Counted from the first letter of the stretch, positions 28,577 to 37,310 are shown. The stretch: 64,000 nt of DNA from Amycolatopsis sp. (GCF_025464955.1 NZ_JAODNM010000131.1:1-64000); one strand, 5' to 3'. The notes: generated by a model not told the origin, from the letters alone. Made by a program: numbers and translations.

Positions 28577-29253
28577 TCCTGGACAACGCGGTCGCCGTCG
28601 GCGCGGCCCCGGACGCGGTGTTCGCACTGCTCAACGACGTCGAACGCGTGGTGCCATGCCTGCCGGGCGCGTCGATCTCCGGCGGTGACGGCGAGACGTT
28701 CCACGGTGGGGTGAAGGTGAAGGTGGGCCCCATTTCCGCCGCCTACACCGGCACGGTCCGCTTTCTCGAAGTCGACAAGGACAACCGGCGGCTCCGGCTC
28801 GAAGCCAGGGGGTCCGACACGCGCGGAAGCGGCGACGCCGAAGCGCAGGTGGAGCTGACCGTCGAGGAAACGCCCGAAGGCTCGGTTCTGCGGCTGAAGA
28901 CGGACCTGCTCATCCGGGGCAAGATCGCCCAGTTCGGAAAGGGTGCCATCGCCGCGGTGTCGGCGAAGCTCCTGCAGCAGTTCGCGGTCAACCTGGCCGG
29001 GCTGCTGAATGGCGACCAGCCATCAGTTGTGAAGCCCGTTGTGGCACCAGGAGTGGCGGCCGTCGCGGGCAATCCGGCTGTGGCGCAGCAGAAGGCGGAA
29101 GCGGAGCTCGACGGGCTCGCGATGCTGCTCGGGCCGTCGGCGGGCAAGTACCTTCCGATAGCGGCCGCGTTCGCGGTCGGGATCTTCCAGGGCTGGCTGC
29201 TGGGCCGGGTTTCCGCACAGGCCAAGCTCATCAAGGAGCTGCGCCGTGGCTGA
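28573..29253 (+). CDS. CoxG-like SRPBCC protein with C-terminal membrane anchor
   Basis: This 226-residue protein has a START/SRPBCC-fold N-terminal domain of the CoxG type (VFALLNDVERVVPCLPGA, then KVKVGPISAAYTG and GKIAQFGKGAI), a linker rich in Ala, Val and Pro, and one C-terminal hydrophobic segment (about 200-217). CoxG anchors CO dehydrogenase to the membrane in carboxidotrophs. Here it probably ties the nicotinate hydroxylase to the membrane or helps its maturation (inference). It overlaps the FeS subunit by ATGA and the isochorismatase gene by 8 bases. Confidence 0.85.
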   Translation: MILDNAVAVGAAPDAVFALLNDVERVVPCLPGASISGGDGETFHGGVKVKVGPISAAYTGTVRFLEVDKDNRRLRLEARGSDTRGSGDAEAQVELTVEETPEGSVLRLKTDLLIRGKIAQFGKGAIAAVSAKLLQQFAVNLAGLLNGDQPSVVKPVVAPGVAAVAGNPAVAQQKAEAELDGLAMLLGPSAGKYLPIAAAFAVGIFQGWLLGRVSAQAKLIKELRRG

Positions 29254-29932
29254 GCCGGGCAAGTACGGGCAGCGGACCGACGACACCTACCAGCGCGCCG
29301 GATTTGGCGGGCCGGTCCGGCGCGGGGTGCGGCCGGCGATCCTCGTCGTCGATCTGACCAGGGGTTTCACCGAACCCGCGTATCCCTCTGGCGCGGACCT
29401 GTCCGAGGTCGTCGCGGCGACGTCGACGCTGGTCGACGCCGGCCGCGCGGGAAACGTCCCGGTGGTGTTCACGACGATCGCGTACACCCCGGCCGAGGCC
29501 GACGGCGACGGTGTCGTCTGGCTGCAGAAGGCGCCCGGCATGCGCGCATTGCGGGAAGGCAGTGACGCCGTCGACATCGACCCGCGTCTGCCGCGACGCG
29601 AAGACGACCACCTCATCACCAAGAAGGGCGCGTCGGCGTTCTTCGGCACTTCGCTGGCGTCGCTGCTGGCCGGGCTGCACTGCGACACGGTCCTGGTGTG
29701 CGGCGCGACCACCAGCGGCTGTGTGCGGGCCAGCGCCGTCGACGCGGTGCAGACCGGGTTTCCGGTGCTGGTCCCGCGCGAGTGCGTCGGCGACCGCGCT
29801 TCCGGGCCGCACGACGCCAACCTCTTCGACATCCAGGCCAAGTACGGCGACGTCATCGATCTGTCCGACGCACTCGGCTACCTGGCAGGCCTGCAGAAGC
29901 TCGAGAAATCGGAGAAAGCCGTCCATGGCTGA
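29246..29932 (+). CDS. nicF: Maleamate amidohydrolase (isochorismatase/cysteine hydrolase)
   Basis: This 228-residue cysteine hydrolase should release ammonia from maleamate to give maleate. The catalytic triad appears as Asp36 (LVVDLTRGF), Lys126 or Lys127 (LITKKGASAFF) and Cys159 (CGATTSGCVRAS). The N-terminal extension KYGQRTDDTYQRAGFGG is typical of N-carbamoylsarcosine amidase and NicF-like members rather than short nicotinamidases. The start is a GTG inside the end of the coxG-like gene. The gene following it encodes the preceding enzyme of the pathway, the deformylase. Confidence 0.9.
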   Translation: MAEPGKYGQRTDDTYQRAGFGGPVRRGVRPAILVVDLTRGFTEPAYPSGADLSEVVAATSTLVDAGRAGNVPVVFTTIAYTPAEADGDGVVWLQKAPGMRALREGSDAVDIDPRLPRREDDHLITKKGASAFFGTSLASLLAGLHCDTVLVCGATTSGCVRASAVDAVQTGFPVLVPRECVGDRASGPHDANLFDIQAKYGDVIDLSDALGYLAGLQKLEKSEKAVHG

Positions 29933-30794
29933 ACGCCTGCTCACCCAATCTGCTCTCGCCGACCTCGCCGACATCCCGGCGCAGAGCCGATGGGTCCACT
30001 CCGGACCAGTCCGGCTGCACGTCCTCGACTACGGCGACGGCACAGCCGACGGAGCCAACAGCGCTGGCAGGGTGCCGCTGGTGGTCCTGCCTGGGATCAC
30101 CAGCCCGGCGATCACCATGGACTTCGTCGCGCGGGAGCTGACCGACCTCGTGCGCCCCGTGGTCGTCGATGTGCGGGGACGCGGCCTGTCCGACACCGGC
30201 CACGGCCATTTCTTGCCGGATTTCGCCGCGGACACCGAGGCCGTCTGCCGCGGGCTGGCGTTGGACCGGCCGTTGGTGCTCGGTCATTCGATGGGCGCAC
30301 GGATCGCGGCCGTGGTGGCGGCGCGCGAGCGAATCCCGCTGCGCGGAACGATCCTGGTCGATCCCCCGATGAGCGGTCCGGACCGGGGCCCGTACCCGAC
30401 GACGCTTGCCACGTTCGCCGATCAGCTCGACCAAGCCCGGCGCGGAACGGACGCCGACGAAGTCGCGCTGTCCTGGCCGCGCTGGCCGCGGCGCGAACAG
30501 GAACTGCGCGCCCGCTGGCTCGCCAGCTGCGATCCTGACGCCATCACCGCCGCCCACCACGGCTTCGAGCACGAGGACTTCTTCGACACGTGGCCGGTCG
30601 TTCCCGCGCCGACTGTGCTCATCCACGGGGCCGACAGTCCGGTCGTCACGGCGGCGGGCGCCGCTGAGGCGGCCACCACCAACACCTCGGCCCGGCTCCG
30701 GAAGATCCCGGACGCCGGGCACATGGTGTTCTGGGACAACCCCGCTGTCGCGCTCGCGACGTTGCGAGAGGTCCTGGGCGAGTTGCTCGGCTGA
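29925..30794 (+). CDS. nicD: N-formylmaleamate deformylase (alpha/beta hydrolase)
   Basis: This 289-residue alpha/beta hydrolase should cleave N-formylmaleamate to maleamate and formate. The triad is Ser122 (GHSMGA), Asp146 (ILVDPPMS) and His266 (DAGHMVFW). Its intervals (24 and 144 residues from the serine) equal those recalled for P. putida NicD (Ser101, Asp125, His245), and the VDPPMSGPDRGPYP segment is characteristic. The ATG at 29925 overlaps the nicF stop by 8 bases. The gene ends the plus-strand operon and is followed by a strong hairpin. Confidence 0.92.
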   Translation: MAERLLTQSALADLADIPAQSRWVHSGPVRLHVLDYGDGTADGANSAGRVPLVVLPGITSPAITMDFVARELTDLVRPVVVDVRGRGLSDTGHGHFLPDFAADTEAVCRGLALDRPLVLGHSMGARIAAVVAARERIPLRGTILVDPPMSGPDRGPYPTTLATFADQLDQARRGTDADEVALSWPRWPRREQELRARWLASCDPDAITAAHHGFEHEDFFDTWPVVPAPTVLIHGADSPVVTAAGAAEAATTNTSARLRKIPDAGHMVFWDNPAVALATLREVLGELLG

Positions 30795-30805
30795 ACCGTC
30801 AGCCT

Positions 30806-30835
30806 GGATGGCCCGTACGCGAGTACAGGCCATCC
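30806..30835. terminator. Hairpin between nicD and the ABC-2 permease gene
   Basis: GGATGGCC/GGCCATCC (8 bp) continues, past a single mismatch, into GTAC/GTAC closing a GCGA loop of the GNRA type. It lies between two convergent 3' ends and probably terminates both operons. Confidence 0.8.
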
Positions 30836-30848
30836 GAGCCCAGAGGGG

Positions 30849-31706
30849 CTACGCGTCGCGGCGCTTGAGGAAGACCGCGGCGGCGCCGACGAAGACGACC
30901 AGATAGACGGCGAAGACCAGGAGCCCTGTCCAGGGCGCCAGCGTCGTCGACGACTGGCTGACCGCTACGAAGGCCCCGATGGCGTTCGAAGGCAGGTAGG
31001 GCGACACGTCCGCGACGAAACCGCTGGGCAGCAGCTGGATCAAACCGGGCAGCAGCAGCGTCAGTCCGAACAGCGACGCGACCGAGCCTGCCGTGTTGCG
31101 TAGCAGTGCGCCGAGTGCGACCCCGAGCACGCCGACACCGGTGAGCTGCACAGCCGAGCCGAGTACGGCCCGCAGGACGCCCGGATCCGACAGTGAAGCC
31201 GAGGCAGCCCCACCGGCGGACAGCACGGCCTGGCCGGCGAGGAAGGCGACCATGGTCGCCACGAGCATCAGGACGAACGTAGTCACGGCGAAGACGAGGA
31301 TTTTGGCCCACAACACCGGAAGCCGCTTAGGGACGGCCGCCAGCGACGAGCGGATCATGCCGGTCGAATACTCGCCGGCGGCGATCATCACGCCGAGCGA
31401 TCCGACTATCAGCTGCGCCAGCGTGACGCCGGCGAGGCTGATCGCGGTCGGATCGGTTGTGTCACTGGCCGGTCCGCCGCCGCCCCGGTTCGGAGTGGCT
31501 ATTTGACCGGAGCGCAATGCGGCGAACAGCACCCCGAGGCCGATAACCAGCAGCACGGCCGCGCCGAGGGCGATCAGGGTGGACCGCAGCGAGCGGAGTT
31601 TGATCCACTCGGACTTGATCACCCGTGCCTGGGTGACATTGAACCTGGTGGCGATGTTCCGGCGGGGCGCGGCGGCCTCGCTCTCCGGGACGAGGGTGGT
31701 GGTCAT
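30849..31706 (-). CDS. ABC-2 type transporter permease
   Basis: This 285-residue membrane protein has about six hydrophobic segments and the ABC-2 style motif RVIKSEWIKLRSLRSTLIAL near residues 28-47, then IAAGEYSTGMIRSSLAAVPK (about 108-127), which is typical of permeases paired with drug or peptide efflux ATPases. It forms an exporter with the ATPase upstream; the ATPase stop and this ATG share one base. The divergent two-component system suggests envelope-stress or antibiotic-responsive expression. Confidence 0.88.
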   Translation of the reverse strand: MTTTLVPESEAAAPRRNIATRFNVTQARVIKSEWIKLRSLRSTLIALGAAVLLVIGLGVLFAALRSGQIATPNRGGGGPASDTTDPTAISLAGVTLAQLIVGSLGVMIAAGEYSTGMIRSSLAAVPKRLPVLWAKILVFAVTTFVLMLVATMVAFLAGQAVLSAGGAASASLSDPGVLRAVLGSAVQLTGVGVLGVALGALLRNTAGSVASLFGLTLLLPGLIQLLPSGFVADVSPYLPSNAIGAFVAVSQSSTTLAPWTGLLVFAVYLVVFVGAAAVFLKRRDA

Positions 31707-32644
31707 CAGGATTCCTTCGCGGTGGACACGAGCTCGGGAGTGGTCGTGGCGTGGTATTCGACGGAGTCGCGGGTCAGCTCCATGAACGCCTCTTCAAGGG
31801 ACGCCTGCTGGGCGAACAGCTCGTGCAGCGGGATCCGGGCGGCGAGTGCCCGGTCGCCGATCTCCTCCAGGCTGAGGCCGGTGATCTCGAGATGGCCCCG
31901 CTCTGTGCTGGTGATCGTCACGCCGTCATCGATGAGCAGGTCGCGAAGCTGGGTAGCCTGCGGGGAGCGGACGCGGACACTGTTCTGCGAGGCGCTGGCG
32001 GTGAACTCGGCGACGGAGAGGTCGGCGATCAATCGGCCGCGGCCGATCACGACGAGGTGTTCCGCGGTCAGCGCCATCTCGCTCATCAGGTGCGAGGAGA
32101 CGAACACCGTCCGGCCTTCGGCGGCGAGGTCCTTGAGCAGGTTACGGATCCAGAGCACGCCTTCGGGGTCGAGACCGTTGACGGGCTCGTCGAGAATGAC
32201 GGTGTCCGGGTCCCCGAGCAGTGCCGACGCGATCCCGAGGCGCTGGCCCATGCCGAGCGAGAACCCGCCTGCCCGCTTGCGGGCGACGTCGCGCAGCCCG
32301 ACCAGGTCGATGACCTCGTCGACGCGCTTCCGGGAGATTCCCGTGGTCGCGGCCATCGCCAGGAGGTGGTTGTAGGCCGACCGCCCGGTGTGGACGGCTT
32401 TCGCCTCGAGCAGCGCACCCATAGTGTGCAGTGGAGCGGAGTGGTCGGCGTACGGGCGGCCGTCGACGGTCACGGTGCCCGAGGTGGGCGCGTCGAGACC
32501 GACGATCATTCGCATCGTCGTCGACTTGCCAGCGCCGTTGGGGCCGAGGAACCCGGTGACGATGCCGGGCCGCACGGTGAAGGTCAGTGAATCGACGGCG
32601 AGCTTGTCGCCGTATCGCTTGCTCAGTTCCGCTACTTCGATCAT
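31706..32644 (-). CDS. ABC transporter ATP-binding protein (exporter)
   Basis: This 312-residue ATPase has Walker A GPNGAGKST (about residues 37-45), signature-region FSLGMGQRLGIASAL (in place of LSGGQ), Walker B TVILDEPVNGLDPEG and the switch histidine in SSHLMSEM. The C-terminal extension (about 215-312) is like that of lantibiotic, bacitracin or daunorubicin resistance ATPases. I start at MIEVAELSKRYG because homology begins there, 42 codons inside the longer open frame. It is cotranscribed with the permease and divergent from the histidine kinase. Confidence 0.9.
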   Translation of the reverse strand: MIEVAELSKRYGDKLAVDSLTFTVRPGIVTGFLGPNGAGKSTTMRMIVGLDAPTSGTVTVDGRPYADHSAPLHTMGALLEAKAVHTGRSAYNHLLAMAATTGISRKRVDEVIDLVGLRDVARKRAGGFSLGMGQRLGIASALLGDPDTVILDEPVNGLDPEGVLWIRNLLKDLAAEGRTVFVSSHLMSEMALTAEHLVVIGRGRLIADLSVAEFTASASQNSVRVRSPQATQLRDLLIDDGVTITSTERGHLEITGLSLEEIGDRALAARIPLHELFAQQASLEEAFMELTRDSVEYHATTTPELVSTAKES

Positions 32645-32742
32645 GCGATCAACAATCGTCCACGCGGGCCCTTCACCGCGTCGTCCCAGCGCGGACTCTT
32701 CCGCGTCCGCCAGCCGCGGTATGCCGGGGTCGGCAGCGACCG

Positions 32743-32766
32743 CGTGTACTCCAGGCGCAGTACACG
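32743..32766. promoter_or_regulatory. 24-bp inverted repeat between the exporter and sensor-kinase operons
   Basis: CGTGTAC (32743-32749) and GTACACG (32760-32766) are perfect 7-bp arms around a 10-base spacer in the 178-base divergent region. Arms one helical turn or more apart suit a dimeric NarL-type response regulator. Confidence 0.55.
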
Positions 32767-32822
32767 ACATCTACCGTGTGAAGACGACCCGCCACTGGGG
32801 GTGAGCGTCGTACTGTGGCTGT

Positions 32823-34058
32823 ATGACTGGCTGGACAACGATGCGGCGGGTCGTACGGGAACATCCGTACACCGCGGACTTCGTGCTGGCCGCCATCCTG
32901 TTCGGGATGTCGCTCGGCGCCGCCCACGGCGGCGGCCCGAACGGCGACCACGAGTTCGTCGTCACCGGGCCCAGCCTCGTCGTCGGGGCGCTGATCTGCG
33001 CCGCACTCGTCCTCCGGCGGCGCTGGCCAGTGCCGGTACTCGCCTTCACCGCCGTCGGCACGGCCTTCGCGATCGTACTGACGGACGCCCGGACGCCGTA
33101 CTCCGCGATCGTGGCCGTCGCCGCGTACAGCGTGGCAGTCAGGACCGATCGCACGCTGGCGTGGGTCGTCGGCATCTCCGCCGGTCTGCTGATGCTAGCG
33201 GTCGGCATCATCTCGACGTCCGGGTCGTGGTCGAACCCGCGGAGCCTTCAGTTCCTCGCCTGGGTCGCGGTGGGCATCGCGGTCGGCGACGCGCGCCGCA
33301 GCCGCCGCGCGTTCGTGGCGTCGATAGAGGAACGAGCGTTGCGGGCGGAGCGGACACGCGAAGAGGAGGCCGGGCGCCAGGTCGCCGAGGAGCGGCTGCG
33401 CATCGCCAGGGAACTGCACGACATAGTCGCCCACCACATTGCGCTGATCAACGTGCAGGCCGGTGTGGCCAGCCACATGCTGCACACCGAGCCCGAAGCG
33501 GCCGACGTCGCGCTCGGGCACGTGCGCACGGCCAGTCGAGCCGTGCTCGAGGAACTCGGCATGCTGCTGGGAGTCTTGCGGCAATCCGGGGACACGGGCG
33601 TGCCCACCGAACCGGCACCGAACCTGGCCAGGCTCGACTCGCTGGTGGAATCGTTCGCGCAGGCGGGGCTGCACGTCGAACTGACGACCTCCGGCCGGGT
33701 ACGGCATTCGTCGGGCGCGGTGGACCTGGCCGCCTACCGGATCATCCAGGAGTCCTTGACCAACGCCCACAAACACGGCGACGGCACGGGAGCGTCCGTG
33801 TGCGTACACCACCTACCGAATGAGCTGCAGATCGTCGTCAGCAACCACGTCTTCTACGACGCGAAGCCCGGCACCCACAACGGTCCGAAAAATGGCTCGC
33901 ACAACGGTCCTAAAAGCGGCGCGGAACCCTCGACCGGCCACGGTCTCCTCGGCATGCACGAGCGCGCGGTGTCGGTTGGTGGCACGCTTCGGGCATCGAC
34001 CCAGCCGGATGGCGATTTCCGGGTCGATGTCGTACTCCCCCGACCTGAAGCAGGCTGA
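32823..34058 (+). CDS. NarL-type sensor histidine kinase
   Basis: This 411-residue kinase has five or so membrane segments (about 18-155), a coiled linker (about 165-192) and HisKA_3 with phosphoacceptor His199 (ARELHDIVAHH). The HATPase domain has an N-box QESLTNAHKHG near 310 and a G-box GHGLLGMHERA near 378-388. Between these boxes is an unusual Asn/Gly/Lys-rich insert with two HNGPK repeats. The extracellular part is minimal, so the signal is probably sensed in the membrane. It is followed after one base by its response regulator and probably controls the divergent ABC exporter. Confidence 0.9.
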   Translation: MTGWTTMRRVVREHPYTADFVLAAILFGMSLGAAHGGGPNGDHEFVVTGPSLVVGALICAALVLRRRWPVPVLAFTAVGTAFAIVLTDARTPYSAIVAVAAYSVAVRTDRTLAWVVGISAGLLMLAVGIISTSGSWSNPRSLQFLAWVAVGIAVGDARRSRRAFVASIEERALRAERTREEEAGRQVAEERLRIARELHDIVAHHIALINVQAGVASHMLHTEPEAADVALGHVRTASRAVLEELGMLLGVLRQSGDTGVPTEPAPNLARLDSLVESFAQAGLHVELTTSGRVRHSSGAVDLAAYRIIQESLTNAHKHGDGTGASVCVHHLPNELQIVVSNHVFYDAKPGTHNGPKNGSHNGPKSGAEPSTGHGLLGMHERAVSVGGTLRASTQPDGDFRVDVVLPRPEAG

Positions 34059-34059
34059 C

Positions 34060-34734
34060 GTGACGATCCGGGTACTGCTCGCCGATGACCAGGCCCTCAT
34101 CCGGGCAGGTTTCCGGGTGCTGGTCGATTCCTCACCGAAGCTGGAGGTGGTGGGCGAGGCGGCGAACGGCCGCGAAGCGGTGGACCTCGCCCGGTCGACG
34201 CGCGCCGACGTCGTCCTGATGGACATCCGTATGCCCGACATGGACGGCCTCGCCGCGACCAGGGAGATCAGCGCGGACGAGGACCTCGCGGGCATCAAGG
34301 TGCTGATCCTGACCACCTTCGAGATCGACGAGTACGTCTTCGAGGCGTTGCGGGCCGGTGCCAGCGGTTTCCTCGGCAAAGGTGTGGACCCGGCGCACCT
34401 GATCAACGCGATCCAGGTTGTCGCCGCGGGTGAGTCCCTGCTCTCTCCGGCGGCGACCCGGGGTCTCATCGGGCATTTCCTTTCAGCGCCCGATCGCGGG
34501 GAACCCGCCGTGCCCGTGGAACTCGGCGTACTCACCGCCCGGGAGCGTGAAATCGTGGCGCTGGTCGCCTTCGGACTGTCCAATGACGACATCGCCGAGA
34601 AGCTGTTCGTGTCCCCGTTGACGGCGAAGACACACGTGAACCGCGCGATGATGAAACTCGGCGCCCGCGATCGGGCGCAGCTCGTCGTGGCCGCCTATCA
34701 GAGCGGCCTGGTCCGTCCTGGCGACGTGCCGTAG
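34060..34734 (+). CDS. NarL/FixJ-family response regulator
   Basis: This 224-residue regulator has a receiver domain with the acidic pair ADD (residues 8-10), phosphoacceptor Asp55 (VVLMDIRMPD), a conserved Thr in ILTTF and Lys in GFLGKG. The C-terminal LuxR-type helix-turn-helix is LTAREREIVALVAFGLSNDD, then KTHVNRAMMKLG. The GTG at 34060 lies one base after the kinase stop. All receiver catalytic residues are intact, unlike the two LuxR-type proteins at 52-54 kb. Confidence 0.92.
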   Translation: MTIRVLLADDQALIRAGFRVLVDSSPKLEVVGEAANGREAVDLARSTRADVVLMDIRMPDMDGLAATREISADEDLAGIKVLILTTFEIDEYVFEALRAGASGFLGKGVDPAHLINAIQVVAAGESLLSPAATRGLIGHFLSAPDRGEPAVPVELGVLTAREREIVALVAFGLSNDDIAEKLFVSPLTAKTHVNRAMMKLGARDRAQLVVAAYQSGLVRPGDVP

Positions 34735-34818
34735 GCGACGAGGTCAGGTGTCGCGTCGGTGCTATGCCCGTGGCGTAACACCGGTGTCTCCGAGCAATCC
34801 GGCGGCATAATTCTCGAC

Positions 34819-35111
34819 ATGTTGCCTTTCACCGATAAACCAGGACCGGCGGCCTGGCGCGGCGGCGACATCGCTGACAGTCCGCAGTGGCGAATCGAGC
34901 TGGATGGGCAGAACCGGGCCGAACTATCGACCGCCATCGATCACGTGGTGACAACGATCCTCGCCTCGTCCTCACCATGGACCTGCGTCCTGGCGACAGG
35001 CAGTTCCTCAACAACCACGTGACCATGCACAGCCGCACCGCATACCAGGATGATCCGGACCCGGCGCGCCACCGCGATCTCATCCGACTCTGGCTCGACG
35101 GACCGGTCTGA
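34819..35111 (+). pseudogene. TauD/TfdA dioxygenase remnant, centre deleted and frameshifted
   Basis: The first frame encodes PAAWRGGDIADSPQWRIELD and then the beginning of a helix, matching the N-terminus of TauD/TfdA-like dioxygenases. Near 34950 the frame changes, and a second frame encodes TMDLRPGDRQFLNNHVTMHS then RTAYQD, the C-terminal part with the distal iron-ligand histidine region. About 200 residues with the HxD motif are missing. The 84 bases before it and 80 after show no other gene. Confidence 0.8.
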
Positions 35112-35191
35112 CGGGCCACCCGGACAGCTGTATCGTCTTTCCCAAGTCAGATGCGCTAGGGTGGCGGCAGATACCCCCCGGAAGGAAACCC

Positions 35192-35515
35192 ATGCCTGTA
35201 GTCATCGCCCGGTTGGCGCCGAAACCCGAACGACGCCAGGACGTCCTGGACCTCTACACCGAAACCATTCCCCAGATTCACGCCGAACCGGGCTGCGAGC
35301 TGTTCGCCCTGCACACCGACGGGAACGAGTTCTTCATCGTCGAACACTGGGCCACGGAAGAGGACTTCCAAGCCCACGTCCGCGGTCCTGTACTGGCCAC
35401 GATCAGGAAAGTCCTCGCCGAGGCGCTGGCCAAGCCGTCCGAGATCAACCGGGTCGACAGCATTCCCCTGGGTGAAGCCACCAAAGGCGTGCTCAGGCCG
35501 ACTGGCGGCGAGTGA
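35192..35515 (+). CDS. Antibiotic biosynthesis monooxygenase (ABM) domain protein
   Basis: This 107-residue single ABM-domain protein is a ferredoxin-like dimeric alpha+beta barrel. It reads VVIARLAPKPERRQDVLDLY, then CELFALH and FIVEHWATEEDFQAHV, as in quinol and heme monooxygenases and many housekeeping relatives. A strong GGAAGGAA precedes the ATG. The role is unknown; small ABM proteins may oxidise quinol-like compounds without a cofactor. Its 3' end overlaps the convergent membrane protein gene by 23 bases. Confidence 0.85.
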   Translation: MPVVIARLAPKPERRQDVLDLYTETIPQIHAEPGCELFALHTDGNEFFIVEHWATEEDFQAHVRGPVLATIRKVLAEALAKPSEINRVDSIPLGEATKGVLRPTGGE

Positions 35516-36047
35516 GCGCGAGGTACTCGCGAGCCGCGAAAGTGACGCTGCCGCCGAGAAGAACGACACCGGAGAGCACGCCGCTGACAAACGGCGTCCA
35601 GGCGACAGCCGAGGTCGCGACCATGGCGAGGCCGGCCGCGCCCAGCAGCATCAGCGCGATCCCCGGAATCAGCATCCGGCGCTGCTCCCACATCACCGCG
35701 AACGGGACGAAGTGGAGGCCGACGACAAAGGCGATCCACGCGACCCCGGTCTCCGCTGGGGCGTCCACCGCGCGGAAAACGACGAAGCCCGCGACCAGAA
35801 GCACGATCTCGCCCGCGACGACCAGCCGGTAGTTCCGGCCGAACATGGTCGGCCTGGTGTCCGCGGGAACGTCGATACCCTTACGTAGCAAGAAAACGAA
35901 GATCGCCACTACGGCGGCCAACGCCACGCAGGCCAGGACGCTCAGCGGCACACCGACCGCCGAACTCAGTGGCGCATGCGCATTGACGAGCACGAACACG
36001 ACACCGAAAACGGCGCCGACGAGTAGTCCCCCCAGAAGCTGTCGCAT
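35493..36047 (-). CDS. Six-helix integral membrane protein of unknown function
   Basis: This 184-residue protein has about six hydrophobic segments (near 5-25, 31-53, 73-92, 100-118, 124-143, 148-168) with few charged residues in loops. I do not recognise the family. It ends with AAREYLALTRRQ, positively charged and probably cytoplasmic. The start at 36047 lies 9 bases after the end of the MFS pseudogene on the same strand, so it may once have been cotranscribed with that transporter. Confidence 0.65.
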   Translation of the reverse strand: MRQLLGGLLVGAVFGVVFVLVNAHAPLSSAVGVPLSVLACVALAAVVAIFVFLLRKGIDVPADTRPTMFGRNYRLVVAGEIVLLVAGFVVFRAVDAPAETGVAWIAFVVGLHFVPFAVMWEQRRMLIPGIALMLLGAAGLAMVATSAVAWTPFVSGVLSGVVLLGGSVTFAAREYLALTRRQSA

Positions 36048-36056
36048 GCGGCGAGA

Positions 36057-37237
36057 TTACCGCAGGGCCGGAGCTTCGGGCAGGTCACGGTGGTGCCGGA
36101 CGGGTCCGGCGGCCAGTCGCAGGCTCGCGAGCACGAACACCGAGGCCATGACCCACAAGGCCACTCGGTCGCCGCAGGCGGTGGCGAGCCCACCGGCGAG
36201 GACAGCGCCCAACGGGATCGCGCTGTAGGTGACGACCAACATGCACGCGGTCACCCGGCCACGCAACCGCGGCGGGCAGTAGGCCTGCCGGAAGCCCGCG
36301 ATGATGACGCTCATCGCGGCCACACTGAACCCGGTCCCTAGCGCGCCGGCAGACATCAGCAGCACCCCGGGCCCTTGCGTGGTCAGCGGGTACAGGAACG
36401 CGAACGGTGCGCCGGCCAGCGAGCAGAGGACGATCCCGCGTGCCGTACCGAACTTTTTCGCGATCCGCCTGGCATCGCACGCACCCGCGACACCGCCGAC
36501 GCTGCTGCCCGCGATGACAACACCGACAGTGCCGGGCGCGACCCGCAGATCCGTCACCAGAACGACGATCTGGACCGTCCCCACCCCGGTCAGCCCGAGA
36601 TTTCCGCAAGCAGCGAACGTGCTCAGGGACCGGAGAAACGGATCTCCCAGAACAAACCGGAGACCGTCGACAACCTGGCCGCGTCCACGAACAACGCGGT
36701 CGCCGGGCCGAGCAGTTGGGCCAGCAGACCGCCCAGCCCCCGGCCGGCGATCCGGGCGCCCTGCTCGCTGCCCTGCAGCTTCGAATTCCCCTCCAGCAGG
36801 TCTTCCCGCGCGACCAGCGATGGCAGGAGCGCGCGGTAGGCGGTCGAAAAGAACACCGACGCCGTCCCGCCGAGCAAAGCCACGACCATCAACAAGGGCA
36901 GGGACAACACGCCCAGCCATGCCGCGACGGGGATGCCGGCGAACAGGGCCAGCGACACGAAGTCAGCCGCCAGCATGATCGGCCGGCGGCACAGCCGGTC
37001 GACCCACGCGCCCGCCGGCAGCCCGATCACCAGCCACGGCAGCCAAGCGGCCGCGTTCAGCACGCCCACGGCGAGCGGGTTCGCGCCCAGCAAAGTCACT
37101 GCCGTCAACGGCATCACGACCGTGGTCACCGTGTTGCCGAGCGAACTGGTGGTTTCCCCCAGCCACAGCAGCCGGAAGTCTCGCTGTGCCAGCAATCCCC
37201 ACGGCCGCTTGCCCTCGACGACGTTCCCTGCCCCCAT
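36057..37237 (-). pseudogene. MFS transporter disrupted by an internal deletion with frameshift
   Basis: The N-terminal half reads normally from MGAGNVVEGKRPWGLLAQRD through LFVDAA near 36690, then meets a stop after unrelated residues. The next frame resumes with QVVDGLRFVLGDPFLRSLST and runs to the natural C-terminus at 36057. In EntS-like MFS proteins about 45 residues separate these segments. A short deletion that also shifts the frame explains both facts. The product would be two half-transporters, so it is presumably inactive. Confidence 0.82.
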
Positions 37238-37310
37238 AATGCGATGCCTCCGGGTCCACAGTGGAGGAGGCGGCCACCGAGGACCAGGGTTCTTCACTCA
37301 GGGCGAAAAA

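Noticed and set aside
25707-29253. Aerobic CO dehydrogenase (coxMLS-coxG)
   Set aside because: The catalytic subunit lacks the AYRCSFR loop and the genes sit among nicotinate pathway enzymes. A heterocycle hydroxylase fits better.
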